DNA of 5,838 nucleotides, taken from assembly GCA_043808565.1 (NCBI GenBank), contig JAZDEQ010000043.1, positions 1-5,838 of the forward strand, read 5' to 3'. The first letter of the stretch is position 1, and each line of letters opens with the position of its first letter. The position numbers were made by a program, and so were the translations under genes. The DNA is from UBA12403 sp043808565. Its GTDB lineage: Bacteria; Patescibacteriota; Patescibacteriia; UBA9934; GWF2-40-263. A model generated the notes under the pieces. That model ran no database searches and had not been told where the DNA came from. It saw only the letters and a list, made by a program, of their open reading frames with translations. Shown in pieces: positions 5,705 through 5,838 of the stretch.

Positions 5705-5838
5705 CTAACGCATCTTAATTCCAAGCGCACCAAGCAAATAATCATGATCCCAACCAGCATTCAGCCGCTTTGCTTTTATACCGGCTTTAACCGTTAATTC
5801 ACGTTTTAATAAATTGAGAGTTATTTTTCTGATAAGGG
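5705..5838 (-). CDS. C-terminal end of an unidentified protein (cut by window edge)
   Basis: An open minus-strand frame enters from the right edge and ends with TAG at 5707-5705, leaving 43 readable residues. It starts LIRKITLNLLKREL and ends AGWDHDYLLGALGIKMR. The residue mix (regular Leu/Ile, amphipathic Lys/Arg helices, a WDHDYLL turn, no low complexity) looks like real protein, and it is the only long open frame in this stretch. It is rich in Lys and Arg and has no membrane segment. I do not recognise the family. Its place just upstream of ugd would suit a glycosyltransferase or other polysaccharide gene, but that is only a guess from context. Confidence 0.7.
   Translation of the reverse strand, partial: LIRKITLNLLKRELTVKAGIKAKRLNAGWDHDYLLGALGIKMR

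Overview
The window is a compact bacterial segment, moderately AT-rich, with every confident gene on the minus strand, so it reads from right to left. The standard bacterial code fits: TAA, TAG and TGA all end genes. Three traits suggest a Candidate Phyla Radiation (Patescibacteria) genome, probably Parcubacteria or a relative. These are a DNA-uptake channel (ComEC) split from its metallo-beta-lactamase domain, an enlarged nucleoside diphosphate kinase, and start sites without clear Shine-Dalgarno sequences. This placement is inferred from style and gene content, not from a marker gene.

Layout in the direction of transcription: (1) the C-terminal 43 codons of an unidentified protein run in from the right edge (5838-5705). 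(2) A predicted promoter (5661-5633) sits just before UDP-glucose 6-dehydrogenase (5624-4302). (3) A ComEC/Rec2 channel protein (4330-2822) overlaps the end of the dehydrogenase gene by 29 bases. (4) A 75-bp spacer made of imperfect 9-bp units (2818-2747) leads to (5) a separate, membrane-anchored ComEC-type metallo-beta-lactamase (2746-1766), which carries an in-frame insert of palindromic, G-rich repeat DNA. (6) A second array of 9-bp units (1774-1712) covers that gene's stop codon and runs into a predicted promoter (1723-1695) for (7) a 273-residue protein of unknown function with a HEAT-like middle section (1685-864). (8) Nucleoside diphosphate kinase (827-249) follows, then a strong GC-rich hairpin (202-230). 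(9) The left-most ~200 bp hold no gene I can support, but contain several hairpins in a row.

Together, the channel and the separate metallo-beta-lactamase probably rebuild the usual ComEC machine for taking up single-stranded DNA, with the hydrolase domain held outside the membrane. UDP-glucose dehydrogenase supplies UDP-glucuronate for surface polysaccharide, and NDK balances nucleoside triphosphates. The most unusual features are the repeat insert inside the metallo-beta-lactamase, the 9-bp arrays on both sides of that gene, and two near-identical promoters that would give almost leaderless mRNAs.
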